Program-made: the position numbers and the translations under genes | Notes under the pieces: model-generated | What the model was told of the DNA's origin: nothing | Databases searched by the model: none | The model's input: the letters and a program-made list of their open reading frames with translations, nothing else | NCBI GenBank assembly: GCA_017303875.1 | Contig: JAFLBP010000019.1 | Coordinates: forward strand, 62,001-126,000 | Source: Chitinophagales bacterium | GTDB lineage: Bacteria; Bacteroidota; Bacteroidia; Chitinophagales; Saprospiraceae | Length of the DNA stretch: 64,000 nt | Reading direction: 5' to 3' | Shown: positions 25,066 to 32,792 of the stretch, piece after piece | Layout of the letters: the number at the start of each line of letters is the position of its first letter | Position numbering within the stretch: position 1 is the stretch's first letter

Positions 25066-27213
25066 CCCCCTCACCAGTATGCCGCCGGCATCATTCAAGT
25101 GCCAGAAATACACGCCACTTTGAGGCATGGCTGAAGCGGGAATACGCAACTGTTGCGCGCCGGCTTCAAGTTGGAAAACCTGACGAAAACACAAGCGACC
25201 AGCTGCATCATATAAATTCAGTTGGATTGTTTCCGGAGCGCTTGCCTGATAGCGTATGACAGCGTCGCTGCCCCCGGCCACAGGATTTGGCACAACAAAC
25301 GGAGCAGCAGTCTGGTCGGACGTATTTAGTGGACTTAAATCCAATTTCCGGCTTTCGCCTGCCTGATCAAGGGCAAAAGACTGAAAACGAGCGCCCGATA
25401 AGCGCAAGGCTTCGCTCAGGCGCAAGGGCGCCAGCGCACGCAGGCGCAGGCGCAGGAAATTTTCGCCCACCGCAAAACGCCGATCCGATACTGCACTCCA
25501 GACCATATTGAGGGCATGTTGGTCGGGACTATACAGGGTCATTTCCGAAGCGGGCAAATCGCTCTCCCATGCCTCCAGCACCGCCAGTGCCGGGTCGAGA
25601 CCGAGGCTCATTTGCAGGGCGTTCCAGTTGATTGCCTCCGAAAAACGCAAGGTAATTTCACGGGTTTCGCCCGTTTGCATCAACACGTCCTCGTATTCAA
25701 ACACGTAGGGCGCATTGCGGTCTTCCGCTTCGGGATTTTGCAGGCCGGGAATGCCATCGCAGGTGACATCGCCAACTTTAAGTGCGACGTAATCAAAAAA
25801 TATGGTATCCGGTGCTATTAAAAAACCATTCGTCGCATTACCGTTAGTTCCTCCAAAAGGATTACTCGGATCTGGAATAACTAAGAAACCGTCAATAAAA
25901 CGCCAGGAGGTATTATTGGGCAATTGGCTATATAATCCGACAATCAATTTGCGAAGCTCCACTAAGTCAAAGGAGGTAATACTGCCACTTTTGTTCGCAT
26001 CAGCAGCAAGGATCTGGTAAGGATTTGCCAGCGGCTCCAAACCAAGAATATGCTTGACAATCGCCTGTAAATCAAAAATATCCACGCCATTTAAAGGATC
26101 ATCCTCTTTTACTGGAATTACCGGCACGGTACCATTGGCGAGCATGGCAGGGGAAATCGGATAAATAAGCCCCCGCGGCATGCCTAAAGAATCCATGTAG
26201 ACAGTGCCGCCACTGCCCAGCCCGGTGTTGACATTCCCGACAAACGCATCGTCGCACCAGCGACGTATCTGTATTTTTGCCCAGCCTCCGGTATCAACCG
26301 GACAAGTATTAAAAATATCCGTAATCGTAACATATATCTGGCAAAAATCAGCATTCCCGAACTTGTCAATACACCAAAGTTCCACCAGTTCAGGATCCGG
26401 ATCGGCATCATCACAATAGAACACCACTTCCGTACGCGGATTTCCATTGCCATCTGTCGGGAAGGTACCGGTGCTTTCTTCCGCCCGAACGACTCCGATG
26501 TTTAGCAGATTACCAGGTGTAGTGTTGTCCTCTGTATATTGTAAAAAATCGGCAGCCCAAAGATTAATAAAGCCGGTTTGCATGATATTGACAGAAAGTC
26601 CGTTCAGGCAAACCACCGTCGGTTTTTTACAATCGGTCACGACAAAATCCTGGACGCAGCGCTGCGTCGTGCCGTTGCTGTACGATACAATCCATTCAAT
26701 GCGGTGCAGACCGTATGGCAATTGCGGCAAAACATAGGCTGTGGGAGCCAGTGTTGTATTCCAGCGCACCCGTGCCGTAATCGTATCCCCGCTTACCACT
26801 TTTTCTATGGCAAACCCGAATTTTTGATCCTCCGGAACGGCGCGTTCATCAAAAGCCCGTGCTACGCCGCCACCGGCAATATTACTGAAAATGATGGTGT
26901 TTGGAGCGGGCAATGCAGCACTTTGCACCACCGTTTCAACGATAAAATCGCTGTTTAAATCCAAAAACAATTCGTACTGAATGTCGGTGACCGTCGCATC
27001 AATAAGTGAATATTCCAGATTTTGATCTGATTCCGGAATATCCTGCGTACTCAACAAAGGATAAGTCCAGTAGCTTTCATTCCAGAACAAAGGATCATTG
27101 GGCGTTACATCGCAAAACTGTACGCTTGCAGGCGGGCAAGCCGGCATTTGAGCCTTTGCTCCAACAGCCATAAACAAGACTGCAACAAGGAAATATATTT
27201 TATTTGCAAACAT
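25060..27213 (-). CDS. Secreted protein with dockerin-like domain and clipped T9SS sorting domain
   Basis: This 717-residue protein has a signal peptide (MFANKIYFLVAVLFMAVGAKA, then Q). Residues about 371-430 form a dockerin-type pair (NGVDIFDLQAIVKHILGL and ADANKSGSITSFDLVELRKLIVGL, with a calcium-loop DANKSGSIT). The C-terminal about 80 residues are a T9SS type A sorting domain (FVVPNPVAGGSDAVIRY ... GVYFWHLNDAGGILVRGQ). That domain usually ends in a GK(M/L)V-like strand, but here it stops at GQ because the TGA lies in repeat DNA. The ATG at 27213 is chosen because it opens the signal peptide. The gene follows the secreted protein at 27277-30129 by 63 nt and is probably co-transcribed with it. 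Confidence 0.85.
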   Translation of the reverse strand: MFANKIYFLVAVLFMAVGAKAQMPACPPASVQFCDVTPNDPLFWNESYWTYPLLSTQDIPESDQNLEYSLIDATVTDIQYELFLDLNSDFIVETVVQSAALPAPNTIIFSNIAGGGVARAFDERAVPEDQKFGFAIEKVVSGDTITARVRWNTTLAPTAYVLPQLPYGLHRIEWIVSYSNGTTQRCVQDFVVTDCKKPTVVCLNGLSVNIMQTGFINLWAADFLQYTEDNTTPGNLLNIGVVRAEESTGTFPTDGNGNPRTEVVFYCDDADPDPELVELWCIDKFGNADFCQIYVTITDIFNTCPVDTGGWAKIQIRRWCDDAFVGNVNTGLGSGGTVYMDSLGMPRGLIYPISPAMLANGTVPVIPVKEDDPLNGVDIFDLQAIVKHILGLEPLANPYQILAADANKSGSITSFDLVELRKLIVGLYSQLPNNTSWRFIDGFLVIPDPSNPFGGTNGNATNGFLIAPDTIFFDYVALKVGDVTCDGIPGLQNPEAEDRNAPYVFEYEDVLMQTGETREITLRFSEAINWNALQMSLGLDPALAVLEAWESDLPASEMTLYSPDQHALNMVWSAVSDRRFAVGENFLRLRLRALAPLRLSEALRLSGARFQSFALDQAGESRKLDLSPLNTSDQTAAPFVVPNPVAGGSDAVIRYQASAPETIQLNLYDAAGRLCFRQVFQLEAGAQQLRIPASAMPQSGVYFWHLNDAGGILVRGQ

Positions 27214-27276
27214 GATATTCAAGTTGTACCCGGATGCGGGTGGATTTGAAAATGAGGGTGCTTTCAAAATGTTTTT

Positions 27277-30129
27277 TCAACGTATCAGGACCATTTTACC
27301 CCGTGCAAGCGGCAGACCGCCAGCCGTAATCTGGTAATAATACAAGCCGTTTGGCAAGTTTTCTGCTTCAAAACGATATTCGGATGTTGTGAAACCTGCC
27401 GTGCGCACCACCCGACCAGCTGCATCCAACAAGCGGAATTCCAAAGGCGATGCATCTTTCCAGCCCTGTACCTTCAACACCGTATAACCCTGAAACGGAT
27501 TGGGCATTACCGCCACTGAAATACCCGGTAAAGCAGGGCCGGGATCAATGCTTGAAAGCAGTGGGCGGCCAATGGTATGGATGGAGGTATTGGTCAGTAC
27601 CACCGGGTTGAAATCAAAGTAAATACCGGCGCGGTTTTCAATCAGCGTTCCGTCGGGCAAATTGGGCTGCTGCTGCACGGTAAAGGTGACAAAACCCTGG
27701 GAGGCCGACTCGTTTGTGCTGCTGTCGGGCAGCAAAATTCTATTGAATTTGAAAATCAACTCACCCGGCTCCTCGCCAAAACTAAACGTATACGGATGGC
27801 TGCTGCTGCCGGGGCGTATGCTTCCCGGATCGAGGGTGTTCAGATCAAGCGTATCGCGCAGCACCACTAAGAAAGCCGTATCGTTACCCGTATTTTGAAA
27901 ACGAATCATGTATTCCAGTTCCTGCCCGCGCTCCAGGTAGTGCGCTGCCTGCCAGCCCAGCGGGAAGCCGCGCTTGTCGTTGGGGTCGTACGCCGCCCGT
28001 ATTTCATCACAAAATTCAGAGATAAAAGGCGAGTTTTCATTGGCCGGCAATTCCAATTGCAGGAAAGCAGGCAGGTTGTTGTTGCAGTTGTCTACCACTA
28101 CCGAGGGGTTTCCGGGCAACTTAAGTCCGGGCGACTGCTCGGCGCGCAGGTAGTAAGCACGACCTGAAGGATTGGCCACTGTAAGTACGGTATCCTGACC
28201 TGCATTCAGTTTAAAACTGCCTTGCATATACACGATATGATCCTCAATAACAATGTATTGCAAAGCCTGGCTCATATCGCCCGCACCCTTGTTGTGAATG
28301 CGCAGCGCTACGTCACCGCTACAGTCGCCACTCACTTCAATTTCAGCGCCATCCCAATTGCTCTGATTGGGAATACAAAGCGAATCGGGATAAATATATG
28401 CCGTGGCGCAAATGGGCGTACCGGGAGGCAGGCCGCAGGGCACGGCCAATTGGATGCTAAACTGCCCGCAATCAAAAGGATTGACATTGCCCAGTTCAAA
28501 GCGCAGGATGCTGCCCGTTTGGCTCGTCAGTGGGATGCCGCTGCTTTCATAAAGCATGCCGCTGCTGCCGAGGTCTATTTCCACATAAGCATTTGTCGCC
28601 GCTTCAATGCCATAGTTGCAATATTGTACCCGCCAGGTAGCCGTGGTACAGGAGCGCAGGATGCTACTGCTCAGGTTCACTTCCAGCAGCGGGCAGGCAG
28701 CAGCAGTACTGATGCCAAGTATCGGGGCAGTCACCAAGGGCGTATTGGGAGCAATCGTTACCAAGGGCGTATCGCAGACCGTCCAGTAATTCGGCAAACT
28801 GATGGCCGGATTCACCTGCACGGCGTATTCCCCATCGGGCAGTCGTACTTTGTAGCCGCCCGACTGATCAGTATGAGCAAAAAACTGCGCCCCGGAACTT
28901 GTGTTTTTCAGGCGGATATTCATGCCCGAGGCCGGTATATCATTACTATTAAAAATACAATCCACATTTTTATCGAGATAAACAGACCCTTGTAATTGAT
29001 TTTTAAAAAGTCCGCCATCGGTATTGCAACGCAGCAGGAAACCGCCGCCGTCGGTGTAGCCGGAGATGAGTACAAAGCCCTGCGCGTCCAATTGCACGGC
29101 ATATGGCTCAGCCACTCCGCCATCAATAATCGGGTCGGCCAAAAGATTACCATTGGCATCGAAACGCATAAGCCGATGGTCTTGTACTTGTCCGAATTCG
29201 TCAAAATAATTGGCCGGCAAATAAATCGTTCCGGAAGCATTCTGGGCCAAACAAGATCCAATAGGTGAAATATTGGTTGTGGAAAGCGGGCTGGGCGTTC
29301 CGATGTAAAAGCTTTTTTGCCACTGCAACACACCTTGCGCATTAAAATGCAGCAGCACATTTTGGGTAGGGTTTATCTCCTGCGTGTAGCCCAGCAACAG
29401 GATGCCACCATTGTAGGCCGGCTCAAGGGCATGAAGCAATTGCCGCCCGGTCATGGGCAATATTTTTTTCCAGAGCAGGTTACCGCCCGCATCTGTGGAG
29501 GCCACAAAAAAATCGGTACTGTTTTGGTACCGCTGGATGCCACCCACCACGATCTGGCCCCCGTCCAGCACGATTAAGTGCTTCACCTGGTATTCACCCA
29601 GGGACTCGGAGAGTTGGGTACTCCAAAGCAGCTGGCCATCTGCTGCAATTTTTTGTACCACAAATACCTGTCGGCCAGATGCCTCACGGGTATCACCGGC
29701 TACCACAAAGCCGCCATCAGGACAAGCCGCCACGCTGCGCATGGCCTTGGGCAGGGTGATGCCGGTAAGCTGGATGTTCCAGAGGATGGTACCCTGCGCA
29801 GCATCAGACACACGTACTAAGCGACAGAAGGGCGACTGCGGGTCGTCGAACAGCACCACCACCGAGGCATCGGCGGCCTGTGCAATGTCTTTAGGTGTGT
29901 AGGCGTCGAGGCTGGCAACATGCCAGAGCACGCTACCCTGCGCATCTGCTCGGCTGAGCGCATGCCCGTTGATATTCCCGATCAGCCAGAAGCCGCCGGC
30001 GTTTGAAGGCTCAAAATCAATGCATTCGCCGAGTGCCGACGGCGGATAGGTCTTGAAAAAGCCCTGCGCCCCAAGCATCAGGGGCAGTGCCAAAAAGACG
30101 GAGATTAATACGGTACGGATCAATTTCAT
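27277..30129 (-). CDS. Secreted modular protein, paralogue of the 7978 product (DUF7619, T9SS)
   Basis: This 950-residue protein has a signal peptide (MKLIRTVLISVFLALPLMLGA, then Q). Residues about 22-375 are repeated beta-propeller-like blades (GGFVVAGDTREASG, GGQIVVGGIQRY, GGILLLGYTQE), unlike the N-terminus of the 7978 protein. Near 378 comes an SdrD-B-like domain (LQGSVYLDKNVDCIFNSND). From about 455 on it is collinear with the 7978 protein: CPLLEVNLSS, RVQYCNYG, then AAYDPNDKRGFPLGWQAAHY near 713 and FQNTGNDTAFLVVLRDTL. It ends with a full T9SS type A domain (VMPNPFQGYTVLKV ... ARGKMVLIR). The upstream frame extension contains repeat DNA and no signal peptide, so ATG 30129 is used. Confidence 0.9.
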   Translation of the reverse strand: MKLIRTVLISVFLALPLMLGAQGFFKTYPPSALGECIDFEPSNAGGFWLIGNINGHALSRADAQGSVLWHVASLDAYTPKDIAQAADASVVVLFDDPQSPFCRLVRVSDAAQGTILWNIQLTGITLPKAMRSVAACPDGGFVVAGDTREASGRQVFVVQKIAADGQLLWSTQLSESLGEYQVKHLIVLDGGQIVVGGIQRYQNSTDFFVASTDAGGNLLWKKILPMTGRQLLHALEPAYNGGILLLGYTQEINPTQNVLLHFNAQGVLQWQKSFYIGTPSPLSTTNISPIGSCLAQNASGTIYLPANYFDEFGQVQDHRLMRFDANGNLLADPIIDGGVAEPYAVQLDAQGFVLISGYTDGGGFLLRCNTDGGLFKNQLQGSVYLDKNVDCIFNSNDIPASGMNIRLKNTSSGAQFFAHTDQSGGYKVRLPDGEYAVQVNPAISLPNYWTVCDTPLVTIAPNTPLVTAPILGISTAAACPLLEVNLSSSILRSCTTATWRVQYCNYGIEAATNAYVEIDLGSSGMLYESSGIPLTSQTGSILRFELGNVNPFDCGQFSIQLAVPCGLPPGTPICATAYIYPDSLCIPNQSNWDGAEIEVSGDCSGDVALRIHNKGAGDMSQALQYIVIEDHIVYMQGSFKLNAGQDTVLTVANPSGRAYYLRAEQSPGLKLPGNPSVVVDNCNNNLPAFLQLELPANENSPFISEFCDEIRAAYDPNDKRGFPLGWQAAHYLERGQELEYMIRFQNTGNDTAFLVVLRDTLDLNTLDPGSIRPGSSSHPYTFSFGEEPGELIFKFNRILLPDSSTNESASQGFVTFTVQQQPNLPDGTLIENRAGIYFDFNPVVLTNTSIHTIGRPLLSSIDPGPALPGISVAVMPNPFQGYTVLKVQGWKDASPLEFRLLDAAGRVVRTAGFTTSEYRFEAENLPNGLYYYQITAGGLPLARGKMVLIR

Positions 30130-30156
30130 ATTACAGGTGTGTTTTTTAACGTAAAG

Positions 30157-30213
30157 GGTTTGGAGGTTCAGGGTTCGGGGTTCAGAGGTTTGGGAGTTCA
30201 GGGTTCGGAGCTT
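30157..30213 (+). repeat. Family A repeat run in the leader of the secreted protein gene
   Basis: GGTTTGG, AGGTTCA, GGGTTCG, GGGTTCA units run in one orientation, with no inverted partner arm nearby. It falls between the predicted minus-strand promoter (30263-30293) and the start codon at 30129, so it would be transcribed in the 5' leader. A G-rich tract (30214-30250) follows. Confidence 0.75.
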
Positions 30214-30262
30214 TCCCCCTTCAGGGGCCAGGGGTCGGGGGGCGGGGGGCCATTTTCTGGTA

Positions 30263-30293
30263 CAAAAGTGAGGAGGATTCAGAAGGGGCACAA
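30263..30293 (-). promoter_or_regulatory. Promoter of the secreted protein gene at 30129
   Basis: On the minus strand TTG (30291-30293), a 20-nt spacer and CACTTTTG (30263-30270) are followed by TACCA, matching the promoter of the paralogous gene at 7978 in box, spacer and downstream bases. Confidence 0.55.
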
Positions 30294-30368
30294 GGACAAA
30301 ATAGCATGTTTTTCAGGTTAAATTTTCAATTATATTTTTATAAATATTTTATAATCAATTATTTAAAT

Positions 30369-30376
30369 TAATTTTG
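30369..30376 (+). promoter_or_regulatory. Putative -7 box for the 458-residue protein gene
   Basis: TAATTTTG matches TAnnTTTG and ends 19 nt before ATG 30396, the same spacing as in the paralogue at 7771. The region from 30320 is very AT-rich. Confidence 0.5.
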
Positions 30377-30395
30377 CAATATAATTTTTCAGAAA

Positions 30396-31772
30396 ATGAA
30401 AAACTCAGCGCTCGTACAAATTTTACAAAATTTGCCGCCAATCCGGCAAAAAGCTTTTGAAAAATACCTGCAATCGCCATTTCATGTGACGCATGAGGGC
30501 GTGGGCAAGCTGTATACCGAACTGAAAAAGCATCTACATGAACCTGAAATACAAGCCGAGACACTGCGAAAAGCCCTGAAAACAGAGCAAAAACAGTTCT
30601 ATCACTGGACCAACTACCTCCTCAACGCGCTTGAAGATTTTATTGCCTTAGAAGAATGGCAACTGCAAAACCATGAGCGCGAATTATACACCATCGGCGC
30701 CCTGCGCCGCCTGCGCCTGCAACAACCCGCTGCCGCCATGCTGCGCTATGCCCGCAAGCGCCTGGGGCAAAGCCCCGTGCGCGGACTGCAATATTACACG
30801 GCCGAATACCGCCTGCAAACGGAAGATTTTTTGGGATCCACGCAGCAGGGGCGTACCAAAGCATTCAAGCTGCAAGCGCTTACCGATGCGCAGGATCTGG
30901 CATTTATGGTGGATAAATTACGAATCGGTTGTTTGCTGCTTAGCCATCAGGCCGTTGCCCAGCAGGATTACGACGCCGGGTTACTGCCCTTTGTCTTACG
31001 TTTTTTGGAAAACAGCAAATTTCTGGAAGTGCCGCTGCTGGCAGCCTATTATTACGCTTACCAGGCCGCGTCGGGTGGAAAAACCGAAGATTTTTTAGCC
31101 CTCAAAACCGCCCTGCAAAACCACGCCGGACAATTCGCCGCCAACGAAACCCACGACCTTTACCTGCTGGCCATCAACTTCTGCATCCGCCGGATCAACC
31201 GGGGCGATGCAGTCTTTTTCCGCGAAATTTTTGAACTCTACCAATCAGGACTCGAATACGGCGCACTCATGGATGAAGGCGTACTCTCCCGCTGGACCTA
31301 TAACAACATCACCGCCACGGCCCTGCGCCTGCGCGAACTGACCTGGCTGGAACATTTCCTCCGGCGCTACGCCGATTACCTGCCTGAAGAACACCGGGAA
31401 GGCGCCTTCCAATACAATATGGCCCGTTACCACTATGAATCGGGCAATCGCCGGGCAGCCATGCAGCACCTCCTGCACCGCGAACACGACGATGTGCTGC
31501 AAAACCTTTCTGCCAAGGTCATTCTCTGCAAAATCTACTTTGAAGAACAGGAATTAGATGCCCTCGAAAACCAACTCGACAGCATCCAGATCTACCTGCG
31601 CCGCAAAAAAGTAATCGGATACCACCGCGACAACTACAACGCCACCGTGCGCTGCATGCGCAAACTCCTGAGTATCAACCCGCTCGATAATGCGGCCAAA
31701 AACAAACTCCGCGCCGAAATAGAAGCCATGCCCCTCCTGCCCGAACGGGAATGGATGCTTGGAAAACTATGA
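30396..31772 (+). CDS. Bacteroidota conserved protein of unknown function (copy 2 of 2)
   Basis: This 458-residue, mainly helical, soluble-looking protein is a paralogue of the 6389-7771 product along its whole length: MKNSALVQILQNLPPIRQKAF / LQSPFH at the N-terminus, FKLQALTDAQDLAFMVDKLR, LLAINFCIRRINRGD, WTYNNITATALRLRE, RRKKVIGYH, and LLPEREWMLGKL at the end. Identity looks moderate, so the duplication is old. No catalytic motif or DNA-binding signature is evident. It is divergent from a DUF7619/T9SS cargo gene, exactly as copy 1 is. A composite palindrome starts two bases after its stop codon. Confidence 0.75.
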   Translation: MKNSALVQILQNLPPIRQKAFEKYLQSPFHVTHEGVGKLYTELKKHLHEPEIQAETLRKALKTEQKQFYHWTNYLLNALEDFIALEEWQLQNHERELYTIGALRRLRLQQPAAAMLRYARKRLGQSPVRGLQYYTAEYRLQTEDFLGSTQQGRTKAFKLQALTDAQDLAFMVDKLRIGCLLLSHQAVAQQDYDAGLLPFVLRFLENSKFLEVPLLAAYYYAYQAASGGKTEDFLALKTALQNHAGQFAANETHDLYLLAINFCIRRINRGDAVFFREIFELYQSGLEYGALMDEGVLSRWTYNNITATALRLRELTWLEHFLRRYADYLPEEHREGAFQYNMARYHYESGNRRAAMQHLLHREHDDVLQNLSAKVILCKIYFEEQELDALENQLDSIQIYLRRKKVIGYHRDNYNATVRCMRKLLSINPLDNAAKNKLRAEIEAMPLLPEREWMLGKL

Positions 31773-31773
31773 G

Positions 31774-31976
31774 CGATGAACGATGAACGATGAATGTTTT
31801 TAGTGGTTGCGTGTTTTAGTGTTTTAGTGGTTGCGTGTTTTAGTGTTTTAGTGTTTTAGTGTTTTCGAGAGTGCTCTGGCGCTAAAACACTAAAATACAA
31901 AAACACTAAAACACTAAAACACTAAAACACTAAAACACGCAACCACTAAAAACATTCATCGTTCATCGTTCATCGT
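31774..31976. repeat. 203-bp composite palindrome (families D and C)
   Basis: The outer units are ATGAACG repeats (family D); inner ones are GTGTTTTA repeats (family C) with a GTGGTTGC spacer unit. The outer about 48 nt of the left arm have an exact inverse at the right end. The centre is near 31870-31880. It begins two bases after the TGA of the preceding gene and ends next to the -7 box of the mce gene. Confidence 0.9.
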
Positions 31977-31979
31977 TAT

Positions 31980-31987
31980 TACCTTTG
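31980..31987 (+). promoter_or_regulatory. Putative -7 box of the mce gene
   Basis: TACCTTTG is a full match, 22 nt before ATG 32010. The -33 position falls in family-D repeat DNA and shows no TTG. Confidence 0.45.
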
Positions 31988-32009
31988 TGCTTCACCAATT
32001 CGCAAACAC

Positions 32010-32408
32010 ATGATCCGCATAGACCATATTGGCATTGCCGTAAAAAACATGGCCGAGAGCAACGAACTCTTCCGCAAACTGCTCGGCGAAGCCCATTACA
32101 AAGTGGAAGAAGTGGCCTCTGAAGGCGTAGCCACCAGCTTTTTCCGCATCGGAGAAAGTAAAATTGAATTGCTCGAAGCCACCAACCCCGACAGCCCCAT
32201 CGCCAAGTACATCGAAAAACGCGGCGAGGGCATTCACCACATCGCATTTGAAGTAACAGACATCCGTGCCGAAATCGAACGCCTCGAACAGGAAGGCTTC
32301 ATTCCGCTCAACAGCGAACCCAAACGCGGGGCCGACAACAAACTCGTCGCCTTCCTCCACCCCAAATCCAGCAATGGCGTGCTGGTGGAACTGTGTCAGA
32401 GCGTGTAG
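32010..32408 (+). CDS. mce: Methylmalonyl-CoA epimerase
   Basis: This 132-residue glyoxalase-fold protein has two VOC half-domains and the metal ligands of epimerases: His6 in IDHIGIAVKN, His in GIHHIAFEV near 76-82 and Glu in GVLVELCQ near 128. It converts (S)- to (R)-methylmalonyl-CoA in propionate metabolism. No mutase gene is in the window. The gene is monocistronic, bounded by palindromes on both sides. Confidence 0.9.
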   Translation: MIRIDHIGIAVKNMAESNELFRKLLGEAHYKVEEVASEGVATSFFRIGESKIELLEATNPDSPIAKYIEKRGEGIHHIAFEVTDIRAEIERLEQEGFIPLNSEPKRGADNKLVAFLHPKSSNGVLVELCQSV

Positions 32409-32524
32409 GGTGTTTTGGTGTTTTAGGGGCATTCGTGCATAATTCATTCGTGTATTCGTGGCTTTTTTTTGTTTGCCACGAATGTCACTAAAACACTAAA
32501 ACACCACCCCCTAAAACACCTAAA
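32409..32524. repeat. Family C/E inverted array after mce
   Basis: GGTGTTTTGGTGTTTTAG begins at the base after the mce TAG; its inverse (CACTAAAACACTAAAACACC) lies at about 32487-32515. The centre carries ATTCGTG units (family E) with an inverse CACGAAT at 32477-32483. Confidence 0.8.
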
Positions 32525-32792
32525 AAAACTTTTTTCATTTGCTGGCAGCGTTTTGCAACACCCCTTCGTTTCTTTATTGTTGTTGCAAAACAACGGGCGG
32601 TTCAGACAAGTAACCGCCGCTTTAAGCAAAAGAAAAAGCAGGTTTTTTTTAGTTGGTTTTGTTTGTTACAAAGGGCGCATCGTACACGGTGCGCCTTTTG
32701 TATTTTACCTAAAATCTTATCCCAACAGGAAAGATTTATTTGCCGGACTTTCAGATATTGCAGCCGCATTCATCATGTTTACCCGCTTTTTT
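32525..32792. other. Gene-free leader region before the M28 gene
   Basis: Apart from the hairpins listed here and at 32670-32702, I see no gene. GGCGGTT (32596-32602) pairs with AACCGCC (32612-32618), and a small GTTGTTGCAAAACAAC hairpin precedes it. The open frame that covers the region lacks coding character and only extends the M28 gene upstream. Confidence 0.5.
32670..32702 (+). terminator. Rho-independent terminator between mce and the M28 gene
   Basis: GGCGCA (32674-32679) pairs with TGCGCC (32690-32695) with flanking A/T pairing, followed by TTTTGTATTTT. Confidence 0.65.
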
